From positions 2,976,001 through 3,040,000 of the forward strand of contig NZ_CP136562.1 in NCBI RefSeq assembly GCF_018215265.2: 64,000 bases of DNA, read 5' to 3'. Both the position numbers and the translations under genes were made by a program. Under the pieces are notes generated by a model. That model searched no databases. It saw only the letters and a program-made list of their open reading frames with translations, and was not told where the DNA came from. The first letter of the stretch is position 1, and every line of letters starts with the position of its first letter. The stretch comes from Paenarthrobacter sp. GOM3 (lineage in GTDB: Bacteria > Actinomycetota > Actinomycetes > Actinomycetales > Micrococcaceae). Positions 9,795-18,614 of the stretch are shown here, piece after piece.

Positions 9795-10019
9795 GTGGAA
9801 GTAAAGATCGGCATTCAGAACGTTGGCCGCGAAATTGTGCTCGAATCCGCTTTGGATGCCGACGCCGTTGCCAAGATCGTGGCGGAGGCCGTGTCCAAGG
9901 GCTCGGAATTGCGCCTCACGGATGAGAAGGGACGCCAGGTCATCGTTCCTGGCAGCGTTTTGGGCTATGTGGAGATCGGAGCCGAGGAAGTCCGCCGCGT
10001 GGGCTTCGGCGCCCTCTAG
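9795..10019 (+). CDS. DUF3107 family protein (TB9.4-like)
   Basis: A 74-residue actinobacterial protein of unknown function, related to mycobacterial TB9.4 (Rv3208A). It begins at a GTG preceded by TTGGAGGCC, a good ribosome-binding site. Beta-rich opening VEVKIGIQNVGREIVLES, then DADAVAKIVAEAV and RQVIVPGSVLGYVEIG, match the family. It follows the TetR gene by 50 bp, the conserved arrangement. Confidence 0.88.
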   Translation: MEVKIGIQNVGREIVLESALDADAVAKIVAEAVSKGSELRLTDEKGRQVIVPGSVLGYVEIGAEEVRRVGFGAL

Positions 10020-10055
10020 CAGTCCCCAACACCCGTCGTCCGTTAAGGAGTCTTC

Positions 10056-10358
10056 ATGCTTTCACTCGTCGTGGTGGTTCTTGCAGCCATTGCCACAGGC
10101 TTTATTGTCTGGGCCAACGACAAGCGGCACGGCAGATACGGCGTCGCCCTTCCGGTGGGTGTATCAACGGCTGTTGCGGCGCTGAGCTGGATTGCCTTCA
10201 TCAGCGCCGGCCTGGGCTACCAGCCGGGGGTCACGTGGATTCCGTGGGTACTCCCCATCGTCATTGGAACCGCAGCAGCTGCGGCCGTAGTGGTCTACCT
10301 GGGCCGGACGCGGACCAAGCACGATACCGAGGCCCTCACCAAGGCCCTCCGGCTCTAA
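10056..10358 (+). CDS. Small integral membrane protein, unknown function
   Basis: A 100-residue protein with three hydrophobic helices (about residues 3-20, 28-52 and 63-83) and a basic C-terminal tail (GRTRTKHDTEALTKAL). The start has TAAGGAG six bases upstream. It follows DUF3107 by 36 bp and ends just before a strong terminator hairpin. I do not recognise the family. Confidence 0.75.
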   Translation: MLSLVVVVLAAIATGFIVWANDKRHGRYGVALPVGVSTAVAALSWIAFISAGLGYQPGVTWIPWVLPIVIGTAAAAAVVVYLGRTRTKHDTEALTKALRL

Positions 10359-10371
10359 CGGCACCTGACAA

Positions 10372-10405
10372 CAATGGCCATCACCCGCGCGGGTGATGGC
10401 CATTG
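10372..10405. terminator. Bidirectional terminator hairpin
   Basis: A perfect 34-base palindrome with 17-bp arms centred on CCCGCGCGGG. It lies between the convergent membrane-protein gene and thiG, so it can end transcription from both sides. Confidence 0.75.
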
Positions 10406-10429
10406 GTGGTTAACGCGCTCCCAGTACCC

Positions 10430-11230
<801 letters not shown>

Positions 11231-11467
11231 TCAGCCTCCCTGGACTGCGGTAACGAGTTCGAGTTCATCGCCGTCGGCGAGCGCTGTTGCCGCCCACTGG
11301 CTGCGTGGCACCACCTCGGAATTGCGCGCGACGGCGACACCCAGCTTGCCGCCGTCGGCCGCCTGTCCGCGGTGGTCCAGGACGCGGCCTGTGATGGCGG
11401 TGACGAGCGTGCTGACAGAGGCGTCATCGGCCACTGCATGGTCGGATCCATTGAGTTTGATGTTCAT
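11231..11467 (-). CDS. thiS: Sulfur carrier protein ThiS
   Basis: A 78-residue ubiquitin-fold sulfur carrier. It ends in the Gly-Gly that is adenylated and thiocarboxylated (LVTAVQGG). The N-terminus MNIKLNG and the VAVARNSEVVPRSQW turn fit ThiS. Its start overlaps the thiO stop by four bases. Confidence 0.94.
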   Translation of the reverse strand: MNIKLNGSDHAVADDASVSTLVTAITGRVLDHRGQAADGGKLGVAVARNSEVVPRSQWAATALADGDELELVTAVQGG

Positions 11468-12717
11468 GCGGTTTCCTTGCTGCGGACGTGTGCTGGGATG
11501 AAGTTCCGTGGATCGGGGGCGCTTGCCGTAAAGCGATCAGGGCGGAAAGGGGCCCACCTTGGATCGGCCGACCCGTTGATCAGTTCGCCGACAATCCTTG
11601 CGGCTACCGGTGTCAGCAGGACTCCGTGACGGAAGAACCCGGTGGCAACCACCAACCCCTCGATGTCGCCCTTGGTTCCGGCGACGCGGCCAAGCAACGG
11701 CGCGTTGTCCGGCGTCCCTGGCCTGGCTCGGGCAGTTACCTCGAGGAGTTCCAGTTCCGCGACCGCGGGGACCAGGACCTGGGCGTCGCGCAGGAGCTGG
11801 TACACGCCACCGGCCGAGACGGCATTGGACGCTGTGGACAGTCCGTCCTCACGCTGGGTAGCGCCGATCACCACCGTCCCGTCGTCGCGGGGGACGACGT
11901 ACACCGGAACACCCCGCACTATCCCCCGCACGGTGGAGGTGACCAGTGGTTGCAGGCTTTCCGGAACCCGAAGCCTGAGGATGTCGCCATACACCGGCCG
12001 CAGGGGAAGCGTGAGTCCTTCAGGCAGGCCCTTCAAGCCGGCTGCGCCGAGCCCGTTGGCGACCACGGTCTCGGCGGCCACCACGCTGACGCGCGAATCG
12101 AGTTCGACTCCTGCAACCCGCCCCTCGTCCCACAGCACGCGCTCCGCCAGGGCTTCCAGGGCGAACCCATTGTTCACCCCCGTGACCCAGGTGGGATCGT
12201 CCGGCGAATGCGCGGCCAGCCCGGCCAGGAGGCAGTCCGCGAGCCTGCGCGGGTCCACCTGGTGGTCGGCGGGGATGTCGAAGGCGCAGGAAATTTGTGG
12301 ACTGAGCAGTGGTTCACGCTCCCTCGCGTCCCGAAGGGCCAGGGGTTCCACGCCCAGGCCGGCAGCCTTCTGTACCGCGCGGAGGTCTGCGAGCGCCCGT
12401 CGGTCGGCGGCGTCGGCACCCACGGCGAGGGTCGGCGTCGTGCGATATCCGGCGGCGTCCCCGCCTCCGGTGAGTGTGGCGACAAAAGACGGCCACAGCC
12501 GCGAGGATTCGACCATGAGTTCCAGGAGATCTTCTTCCTGGTAGTGCAGTTCACTGACGGGTGCCAACATCCCGGCAGCTGCGAAGGTTGCGCCGCTGGC
12601 GGGGTGGGGGTCGATGAGGACGACTGAGCGGCCCAGCCTGCGCGCCTGGTGGGCGATGCCCAATCCGATGATGCCGCCGCCGATGATGGCCACATCTGCA
12701 TGAATGGCGTCTGCCAT
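11464..12717 (-). CDS. thiO: Glycine oxidase ThiO
   Basis: An FAD-dependent oxidase that turns glycine into dehydroglycine for thiazole synthesis. It has 417 residues, with the N-terminal FAD motif VAIIGGGIIGLGIAHQARRLG, GATFAAAGMLAP, and the C-terminal GLVVATGFFRHGVLLTP. It uses oxygen, consistent with an aerobe that lacks the ThiH route. It is the first gene behind the TPP riboswitch and overlaps thiS by four bases. Confidence 0.94.
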   Translation of the reverse strand: MADAIHADVAIIGGGIIGLGIAHQARRLGRSVVLIDPHPASGATFAAAGMLAPVSELHYQEEDLLELMVESSRLWPSFVATLTGGGDAAGYRTTPTLAVGADAADRRALADLRAVQKAAGLGVEPLALRDAREREPLLSPQISCAFDIPADHQVDPRRLADCLLAGLAAHSPDDPTWVTGVNNGFALEALAERVLWDEGRVAGVELDSRVSVVAAETVVANGLGAAGLKGLPEGLTLPLRPVYGDILRLRVPESLQPLVTSTVRGIVRGVPVYVVPRDDGTVVIGATQREDGLSTASNAVSAGGVYQLLRDAQVLVPAVAELELLEVTARARPGTPDNAPLLGRVAGTKGDIEGLVVATGFFRHGVLLTPVAARIVGELINGSADPRWAPFRPDRFTASAPDPRNFIPAHVRSKETA

Positions 12718-12721
12718 GTGT

Positions 12722-12825
12722 TCCCTTCCCTACGCCGGTATTAGCCGGATCAGGTCAAGCGGTCGGCTCTGAAGCCCTCTCAGCCGGACGGTCACAAAGT
12801 CGAACGTCGCGGCTCCCGCAGTACG
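12722..12825 (-). promoter_or_regulatory. TPP riboswitch (THI box)
   Basis: Read on the minus strand, the leader shows GGGAGCC, then GGCTGAGAGGGC, and finally ACCTGATCCGGCTAATAC with CGGCGTAGGGA. These match the conserved TPP aptamer elements (CUGAGA; ACCUGAUC; GCGUAGGGA). It ends about nine bases before the thiO ATG, which suggests control of translation initiation. It covers thiO-thiS-thiG only, because thiE is transcribed the other way. Confidence 0.95.
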
Positions 12826-12843
12826 TGCCCAGTTTAGAGGAAC

Positions 12844-12849
12844 TACTCT
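12844..12849 (+). promoter_or_regulatory. thiE -10 box, leaderless
   Basis: TACTCT lies seven bases before the thiE ATG, placing the transcription start at or next to the start codon. No SD sequence is present. Confidence 0.5.
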
Positions 12850-12856
12850 GGTTCCC

Positions 12857-13540
12857 ATGACCCAGCCTGAATCCCTCGCCTCAGCCCGACTCTATTTGTG
12901 CACCGATGCCCGGAAGCGGCAGGGCGATTTCGAAGACTTCATCGATGCCGCCTTCGAGGGTGGGGTGGACATTATCCAGCTCCGGGACAAGTCGATCGAG
13001 GCAGCCGAAGAACTGGAGCTGTTGGCCATCCTGCGCAGTGTGGCCGAGCGGCATGGACGGCTGTGGGCTGTCAACGATCGGGCCGATATTGCCAGTGTTT
13101 CCGGGGCTCCTGTGTTCCACGTGGGCCAGAAGGACCTGCCCTTGACGGTTGCCCGGACCTTCCTCCCCTCCCCTGCCGCGATCGGCCTTTCCACGCACAC
13201 TCCGGAGCAAGTCAATGCTGCCATCGCGGCTTCGACCGGCGACGGTGGCCTGGACTACTTCTGTGTTGGTCCGGTCTGGGCGACACCCACCAAACCGGGG
13301 CGCGAAGCAATAGGGCCGGACCTGGTCACATATGCCGCAGAAGCGATGAAGCGTGCAGACGAAGCGACAGGTGGTGCGGTGCAGCTGCCTTGGTTCGCGA
13401 TCGGTGGCATTGACCTGGGCAACGTGGAACAAGTCCTTGCTGCGGGGGCCAGCAGGATCGTCGTCGTCCGTGCCATCACGGAAGCTGGAGACCCTACGGC
13501 GGCGGCCAAGTCGCTGCTGCAGGCATTGGACTCCGTTTAG
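12857..13540 (+). CDS. thiE: Thiamine-phosphate synthase
   Basis: Joins the thiazole phosphate and HMP pyrophosphate into thiamine phosphate. The 227 residues include LYLCTDAR, the IIQLRDKS strand, [41 protein letters not shown] and the phosphate-binding [11 protein letters not shown]. It diverges from the riboswitch-led operon and appears leaderless, so it is probably outside riboswitch control. Confidence 0.95.
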   Translation: MTQPESLASARLYLCTDARKRQGDFEDFIDAAFEGGVDIIQLRDKSIEAAEELELLAILRSVAERHGRLWAVNDRADIASVSGAPVFHVGQKDLPLTVARTFLPSPAAIGLSTHTPEQVNAAIAASTGDGGLDYFCVGPVWATPTKPGREAIGPDLVTYAAEAMKRADEATGGAVQLPWFAIGGIDLGNVEQVLAAGASRIVVVRAITEAGDPTAAAKSLLQALDSV

Positions 13541-13591
13541 GGAATCGTTCACCTTGCGGCCTTGACATGGTGTGATCCCCGAAATGCGGGA

Positions 13592-13597
13592 TAACCT
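13592..13597 (+). promoter_or_regulatory. RNB ribonuclease -10 box, leaderless
   Basis: TAACCT ends seven bases before a GTG at 13605 and supports that GTG as the start. A TTGACA further upstream is too distant to be its -35. Confidence 0.42.
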
Positions 13598-13604
13598 GAT
13601 TTTC

Positions 13605-15095
13605 GTGTCACATCATCGGATTGCACCCAACGTCGACGACTCGTCGGACCAGCTCGCAGCGGCCCTCGCAGCACTGCGGACGGAGCTGGAACTCCCAGGC
13701 GCCTACCCCGCGAACGCAGTGGAGGAAGCCCAAAGAGCGGTGGCAGAACTGAGGCTGCCGGAACGCGACCTTCGGGACATTCCGTTTGTCACCATCGATC
13801 CCGCGACGTCGACAGACCTGGACCAGGCGCTGTTCATAGAGCGCGCCAGCGACGGTTACAAGGTCCTCTATGCGATTGCCGATGTCCCTTCCTTCGTGGC
13901 TCCCGGAGGTGCCCTCGACGCGGAGACACGCCAGCGCGGACAGACCTTCTACGCCCCGGATGGTCGGATTCCCTTGCACCCGGAAGTCATCAGCGAACAT
14001 GCGGGAAGCCTGCTGGCAGAACAGGACTGTGGCGCCTTCGTCTGGGATTTCGTCCTGGACGCGAAGGCCGAAGCGGTGACGGTGACAGTAGGCCGCGCCA
14101 CCGTGCGCAGCCGGGCCAAGCTAAGTTACAAGGGCGTCCAGGAGCAGATCGACGACGGGACGGCACCGCCCGTACTGCAGCTCCTCAAGGAAGTGGGGTT
14201 GAAGCGGGTTGAACTGGAACGCCTCCGCGGCGGCGCGAGCCTGAACATGCCCGAACAGGAGATCGTCCAAGCGACCGACGGCGGCGGCTACAGGATCGTT
14301 GCTGCCCCGTCGTTGCCGGTGGAGGACTGGAACGCCCAGATTTCACTGATGACCGGGATGGCGGCGGCCCAGCTGATGCTGGACGGAAAAGTTGGCATCC
14401 TGCGCACCATGCCCGCACCGGATGAACGCTCCCTGCAGCACTTCAAGAGGCAGACCACCGCCCTCGGCAAACCATGGGACGGCCGGATTACCTACGGAGA
14501 ATACCTGCGGACCCTGGACGCATCGGATCCGAAGCAACTCGCCATCCTGCACTCAGCCGGGACCCTGTTCAGGGGTGCCGGCTACACACCCTTCGATGGC
14601 GAGGTGCCGGCCGACGTCATCCAGGCAGCCATTGGCGCTCCATATGCGCACACCACGGCGCCTTTGCGCCGCCTGATCGACCGGTTCGTCCTGGTGATCT
14701 GCGAGGCATTGAGCAACGGCCACGACATTCCTGCCTGGGCCCGGGAGGCCTTGCCATCCCTGCCCGAGATCATGGCGTCGTCCGACCAGTTGGCTGGCCG
14801 CCTCGAACGTGCCGCCGTGGACACGGTGGAGGCGGCGCTGGTCGCCAACCACATCGGCCAGGAGTTCGATGCCGTCGTCATTTCCGGCTCAAAGCCAAAC
14901 GGATCAGGAAACGGAAATGGCAAGGCCAACGGGAACGGCAACGGGAACGGCGGTCCTTACGGAATCGTCCAAATAGCGGAACCCGCAGTGACCGCCCGTT
15001 GCGACGGCGAACTGGAGTCCGGGACCGAAGTCCGTGTCCGGCTCGTCAAGGCTGACATCGCAAGCCGGGAGATTCGGTTTGAACTGCTGCCGTAG
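13605..15095 (+). CDS. RNB-domain exoribonuclease (RNase II/R type)
   Basis: A 3'-5' exoribonuclease with a central RNB domain. The GTG at 13605 (MSHHRIAPNVDDS) is preferred over one at 13572 because a -10 box sits seven bases before it, giving 496 residues. The catalytic Asp cluster is in FVTIDPATSTDLDQALF, followed by YAIADVPSFV and GRIPLHPEVISE. The C-terminal part has the RRLIDRFV helix and a short S1-like end. It is shorter than E. coli RNase II/R and lacks recognisable N-terminal cold-shock domains. A Gly/Asn-rich insert lies just before the C-terminal strand. Confidence 0.88.
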   Translation: MSHHRIAPNVDDSSDQLAAALAALRTELELPGAYPANAVEEAQRAVAELRLPERDLRDIPFVTIDPATSTDLDQALFIERASDGYKVLYAIADVPSFVAPGGALDAETRQRGQTFYAPDGRIPLHPEVISEHAGSLLAEQDCGAFVWDFVLDAKAEAVTVTVGRATVRSRAKLSYKGVQEQIDDGTAPPVLQLLKEVGLKRVELERLRGGASLNMPEQEIVQATDGGGYRIVAAPSLPVEDWNAQISLMTGMAAAQLMLDGKVGILRTMPAPDERSLQHFKRQTTALGKPWDGRITYGEYLRTLDASDPKQLAILHSAGTLFRGAGYTPFDGEVPADVIQAAIGAPYAHTTAPLRRLIDRFVLVICEALSNGHDIPAWAREALPSLPEIMASSDQLAGRLERAAVDTVEAALVANHIGQEFDAVVISGSKPNGSGNGNGKANGNGNGNGGPYGIVQIAEPAVTARCDGELESGTEVRVRLVKADIASREIRFELLP

Positions 15096-15137
15096 CGCCG
15101 TTCCACCCGGGATCCGGGCTTTCCGGCTCCCAGAGGA

Positions 15138-15371
15138 TAGACTGGGCGTGTAGTAATGGATGCCCGGTCGTTGATTCAGTTAATTTTTGAACTCAACAAG
15201 CCCGCCCCTACGCGATCTTGAGATGTACCAACTGGTCACCAGTGCCAGTACTTAGATAGCCCGCGATCGGCTTCCACTGGACTTGCTTGCGCGCCCGTTC
15301 GTGCTCCGGTACGGCTCCACCGCCCCGTTGAGCATGCAGCGCCATTGCCCAAATGAATAAGGAAACTCCCT
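15138..15371 (+). promoter_or_regulatory. Promoter and long 5' leader of the DEAD-box helicase gene
   Basis: TAGACT at 15138-15143 is the best -10 in the gap after the ribonuclease gene. It would give a leader of about 220 nt before the GTG at 15372, unlike the leaderless genes around it. Long structured leaders are typical of cold-regulated RNA helicases. I could not identify a named RNA family. Confidence 0.4.
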
Positions 15372-17108
15372 GTGAGTGAATTGCATACCCACGAAGTCCT
15401 GACGGACTCCACCGGAACTGAAACCATCGAACCCGAGGAAACGATCGTCTCGGACGAGACGCCCCACGAGATCGAAGAAAAGTCGTTCGCGGACTACAAC
15501 GTCCGTGCCGACATCGTTGAGTCCTTGGCCGACGCCGGAATCACCCACCCGTTCCCCATCCAGGCCATGACCCTCCCGGTCGCCTTGAGCGGCCACGACA
15601 TCATTGGCCAGGCCAAGACGGGTACCGGCAAGACGCTCGGATTCGGCATTCCTGCGCTTCAGCGGGTCTCTGGCCGCGACGACGCCGGCTATGAGAAGCT
15701 CGCCGTCCCCGGTGCACCGCAGGCCCTGGTCATCGTCCCCACCCGCGAACTTGCCGTGCAGGTCGCCAACGATCTCCAGACGGCCTCCCGCAAGCGCAAC
15801 GCACGCATCGCCACCATCTACGGCGGCCGGGCGTACGAACCCCAAATCGATGCGCTGCAGAAGGGCGTCGAGATCGTAGTGGGCACCCCTGGCCGACTCA
15901 TCGACCTCTACAAGCAGAAGCACCTGAGCCTGAAGAACGTCAAGATGGTCATTCTTGACGAGGCCGACGAAATGCTGGACCTTGGCTTCCTTCCGGACGT
16001 TGAGACCCTGATCGCCGGCACCCCCGCCGTACGACAGACGCTGCTCTTCTCCGCGACCATGCCCGGTCCCGTGATCGCCATGGCCCGCCGCTACATGACG
16101 CAGCCCACCCACATCCGTGCAGCAGACCCGAACGATGAGGGCCTGACCAAACGGGACATCCGCCAGCTCATCTACCGTGCGCACAGCATGGACAAGACCG
16201 AAGTCGTTGCCCGCATCCTGCAGGCCCGCGGACGTGGCCGGACCATCATCTTCACCAAGACCAAGCGCACCGCCGCTAAGGTCGCCGAGGAACTCGTGGA
16301 CCGCGGATTCGCGGCTGCAGCCATTCACGGCGACCTCGGCCAGGGCGCCCGCGAACAGGCCCTCCGCGCCTTCCGCAACAACAAAGTGGACGTCCTGGTT
16401 GCCACCGACGTCGCCGCCCGTGGCATTGACGTTGATGACGTCACGCACGTGATCAACTACCAGTGCGTGGAAGACGAGAAGATCTACCTGCACCGTGTTG
16501 GCCGTACAGGCCGCGCCGGCAACAAGGGCACCGCAGTCACGTTCGTTGACTGGGACGACATGCCCCGCTGGGGACTCATCAACAAGGCCCTGGGACTCAG
16601 CGTTCCTGAGCCCGTTGAAACGTACTCCTCCTCGCCGCACCTCTACACCGACCTCGACATTCCCGAGGGCACCAAGGGACGCCTCCCCCGGAACAAGCGG
16701 ACGCTGGCAGGTGTGGACGCCGAGGTCCTGGAGGACCTGGGTGAGACAGGCAAGAAGAACTCCCGCTCTGGTGGTTCGGACCGCAATGGCTCCCGTGACG
16801 GCGGACGTGGCCGCGACAGTGGCCGTGACAGTGGCCGCGGACGCGACGGCGACCGTGATGGCGGCCGTGGCCGTTCGGGCAAGACCGACTCCGGCGAATC
16901 CAACGGCGAGGGCGGACGCAACCGTACGCGCCGTCGTCGTACTTCCGAAGGCGAAGCAGCACCGGCTGCCGTTGCGTCGGAAACGGGCACGGCAACGGAC
17001 AACTCCGAGAAGCCTGCACGCACACGCCGCACCCGGACCCGTCGCCGCAACGGCGAAGTGGTCTCCAGTGAGACCGCAGCTGCCCAGTCCGGCAGCACCG
17101 AGGCCTAA
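15372..17108 (+). CDS. DEAD-box ATP-dependent RNA helicase
   Basis: An RNA helicase for ribosome assembly or mRNA turnover, 578 residues. Motifs in order: Q motif (GITHPFPIQAMTLP), I (AKTGTGKT), Ia (PTREL), Ib (GTPGRLI), II (DEAD), III (SAT), IV-VI (IIFTKTKRTA, DVAARGIDVDDV, HRVGRTGRAG). The last 130 residues are a disordered tail of Arg/Gly/Asp repeats followed by Arg-rich blocks, as in RhlE/DeaD proteins, likely for RNA binding. GTG start with AAGGAAAC upstream. Lying next to an exoribonuclease gene suggests a shared RNA-decay role (inference). Confidence 0.93.
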   Translation: MSELHTHEVLTDSTGTETIEPEETIVSDETPHEIEEKSFADYNVRADIVESLADAGITHPFPIQAMTLPVALSGHDIIGQAKTGTGKTLGFGIPALQRVSGRDDAGYEKLAVPGAPQALVIVPTRELAVQVANDLQTASRKRNARIATIYGGRAYEPQIDALQKGVEIVVGTPGRLIDLYKQKHLSLKNVKMVILDEADEMLDLGFLPDVETLIAGTPAVRQTLLFSATMPGPVIAMARRYMTQPTHIRAADPNDEGLTKRDIRQLIYRAHSMDKTEVVARILQARGRGRTIIFTKTKRTAAKVAEELVDRGFAAAAIHGDLGQGAREQALRAFRNNKVDVLVATDVAARGIDVDDVTHVINYQCVEDEKIYLHRVGRTGRAGNKGTAVTFVDWDDMPRWGLINKALGLSVPEPVETYSSSPHLYTDLDIPEGTKGRLPRNKRTLAGVDAEVLEDLGETGKKNSRSGGSDRNGSRDGGRGRDSGRDSGRGRDGDRDGGRGRSGKTDSGESNGEGGRNRTRRRRTSEGEAAPAAVASETGTATDNSEKPARTRRTRTRRRNGEVVSSETAAAQSGSTEA

Positions 17109-17116
17109 ATCCCTCA

Positions 17117-17995
17117 ATGACTGAAACTGTTTGGGCGCCGGACGGCGGCAACCTGGTGGTGCACGCGGATAACGCGGAGTTCCTTCCAACGCTGCCGGAC
17201 GGCGCCTTCACACTCATTTACGTGGACCCTCCGTTCAACACGGGTCGGGTCCAACGACGCCAGGAAACCCGGATGGTCCGCAACTCGGACGGCGACGGCG
17301 ACCGCGTGGGCTTCAAGGGCCGCTCCTACGACACCATCAAGGGCGCCCTGCACAGCTACGACGACGCCTTCAGCGACTACTGGTCCTTCCTGGAGCCCAA
17401 GCTTGTGGAAGCCTGGCGCCTGCTGGCAGACGACGGCACCCTGTACCTGCACCTGGACTACCGCGAGGTCCACTACGCCAAGGTGATGCTCGACGCCATC
17501 TTCGGCCGGGAGTGCTTCCTGAACGAAATCATCTGGGCCTACGATTACGGCGCCCGGGCCAAAAACCGCTGGCCCACCAAGCACGACAACATCCTGGTGT
17601 ACGTGAAGAACCCCACCAAATACCACTTCGACAACGCTGAAGTGGACCGTGAGCCCTACATGGCCCCGGGCCTGGTGACCCCCGCCAAACGCGAACTGGG
17701 GAAGTTGCCCACGGACGTCTGGTGGCACACCATCGTTTCGCCGACCGGCCGGGAAAAGACCGGCTACCCCACGCAGAAACCCGAAGGCCTGGTCCGCCGG
17801 ATTGTCTCCGCATCAAGCCGCGAGGGCGACTGGTGCCTGGACTTCTTTGCCGGATCCGGGACCCTCGGGGCTGTCGCGGCGAAACTGGGGCGAAACTTCG
17901 TGTGCGTCGACCAGAACGAACAGGCCATTGAGGTCATGCGGAAACGCCTGGGCAGCAAGGCCGTGTTCCACCAGGCCCAAGCCACCGCCCCCTAG
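17117..17995 (+). CDS. Site-specific DNA methyltransferase (N4/N6 type, beta class), orphan
   Basis: Transfers a methyl group from SAM to adenine N6 or cytosine N4. In 292 residues the catalytic motif YVDPPFNTG (motif IV, about residues 36-44) precedes the SAM-binding DFFAGSGTLGAVAAKLG (motif I, about 250), the beta-class order. YPTQKPEGLVRRIV is the usual motif before it. It starts eight bases after the helicase stop, so it is probably co-transcribed. No restriction endonuclease gene is nearby, which makes it an orphan. The recognition site cannot be read from sequence. Confidence 0.88.
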   Translation: MTETVWAPDGGNLVVHADNAEFLPTLPDGAFTLIYVDPPFNTGRVQRRQETRMVRNSDGDGDRVGFKGRSYDTIKGALHSYDDAFSDYWSFLEPKLVEAWRLLADDGTLYLHLDYREVHYAKVMLDAIFGRECFLNEIIWAYDYGARAKNRWPTKHDNILVYVKNPTKYHFDNAEVDREPYMAPGLVTPAKRELGKLPTDVWWHTIVSPTGREKTGYPTQKPEGLVRRIVSASSREGDWCLDFFAGSGTLGAVAAKLGRNFVCVDQNEQAIEVMRKRLGSKAVFHQAQATAP

Positions 17996-18005
17996 CCTGG
18001 AACGC

Positions 18006-18614
18006 TCAGGCGACACCCTTCACGAAGGCCGTCACCGAGTCAGCGATCATCTGCACGGCGATGGCAGAGAGCAGGAGGCCCGCAATCCGGGTAACCAGCT
18101 CCACTCCGTTCTCCCCGAGCACCCGCTGGACCACGCCCGCGAACCGCATGGCCAGGTACAGCGAGGCGAGCACCACAGCGATGCCCAGGCCTACGGCAAG
18201 GTAGCCGGACAGGTCCTCGGACTGCTGGACAAACACCATGACCGCCACAATGGCTCCCGGCCCGGCCATCAGCGGGGTACCGAGGGGAACGAACGCCACG
18301 TTCTTGTACTTGGCGGCGTTTTCCTCGCCACTGGTGGACCCAGTCAACAGCTGGAGGGCAATGAGTACCAGCAGCAGGCCACCGGCACCCTGCAGGGCGG
18401 CCAGCGAAATGTGCATGTAGTTCAGGATCGACTGGCCGAAGATCGCGAAAACCACAATGACGCCCGTCGCCACCAAGAGAGCCTGGAAAGCCGAGCGGTT
18501 CCGGTCCTTGGGTGACATCTGGGCCGTCAGTGACATGAAGATCGGCACCGTACCCGGCGGGTCCATGATGACGAACAGGGTAACGATCACCGAGGCCAGC
18601 AACTGCAGGTCCAT
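18006..18614 (-). CDS. MarC family integral membrane protein
   Basis: A 202-residue polytopic membrane protein (about six helices) of the MarC/UPF0056 family. The family signature FVIMDPPGTVPIF lies near the N-terminus and FVPLGTPLMAGPGAI at the middle repeat. Despite the name, a role in multiple antibiotic resistance is not established. Its start overlaps the stop of the PHP gene by one base (TGATG), indicating coupled translation. Confidence 0.88.
   Translation of the reverse strand: MDLQLLASVIVTLFVIMDPPGTVPIFMSLTAQMSPKDRNRSAFQALLVATGVIVVFAIFGQSILNYMHISLAALQGAGGLLLVLIALQLLTGSTSGEENAAKYKNVAFVPLGTPLMAGPGAIVAVMVFVQQSEDLSGYLAVGLGIAVVLASLYLAMRFAGVVQRVLGENGVELVTRIAGLLLSAIAVQMIADSVTAFVKGVA

Noticed and set aside
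10372..10405. 34-bp palindrome considered as an operator or att site
   Set aside because: Its place between convergent genes and full self-complementarity make a terminator the simpler reading.
16790..16900. Repetitive GGCCGTGAC-like tract considered as a DNA repeat
   Set aside because: It encodes the Arg/Gly/Asp tail of the helicase in frame, so protein-level low complexity explains it.
15252..17189. 645-codon open frame on the minus strand
   Set aside because: Antisense to the DEAD-box helicase, whose motifs are complete; the frame is a codon-usage artefact.
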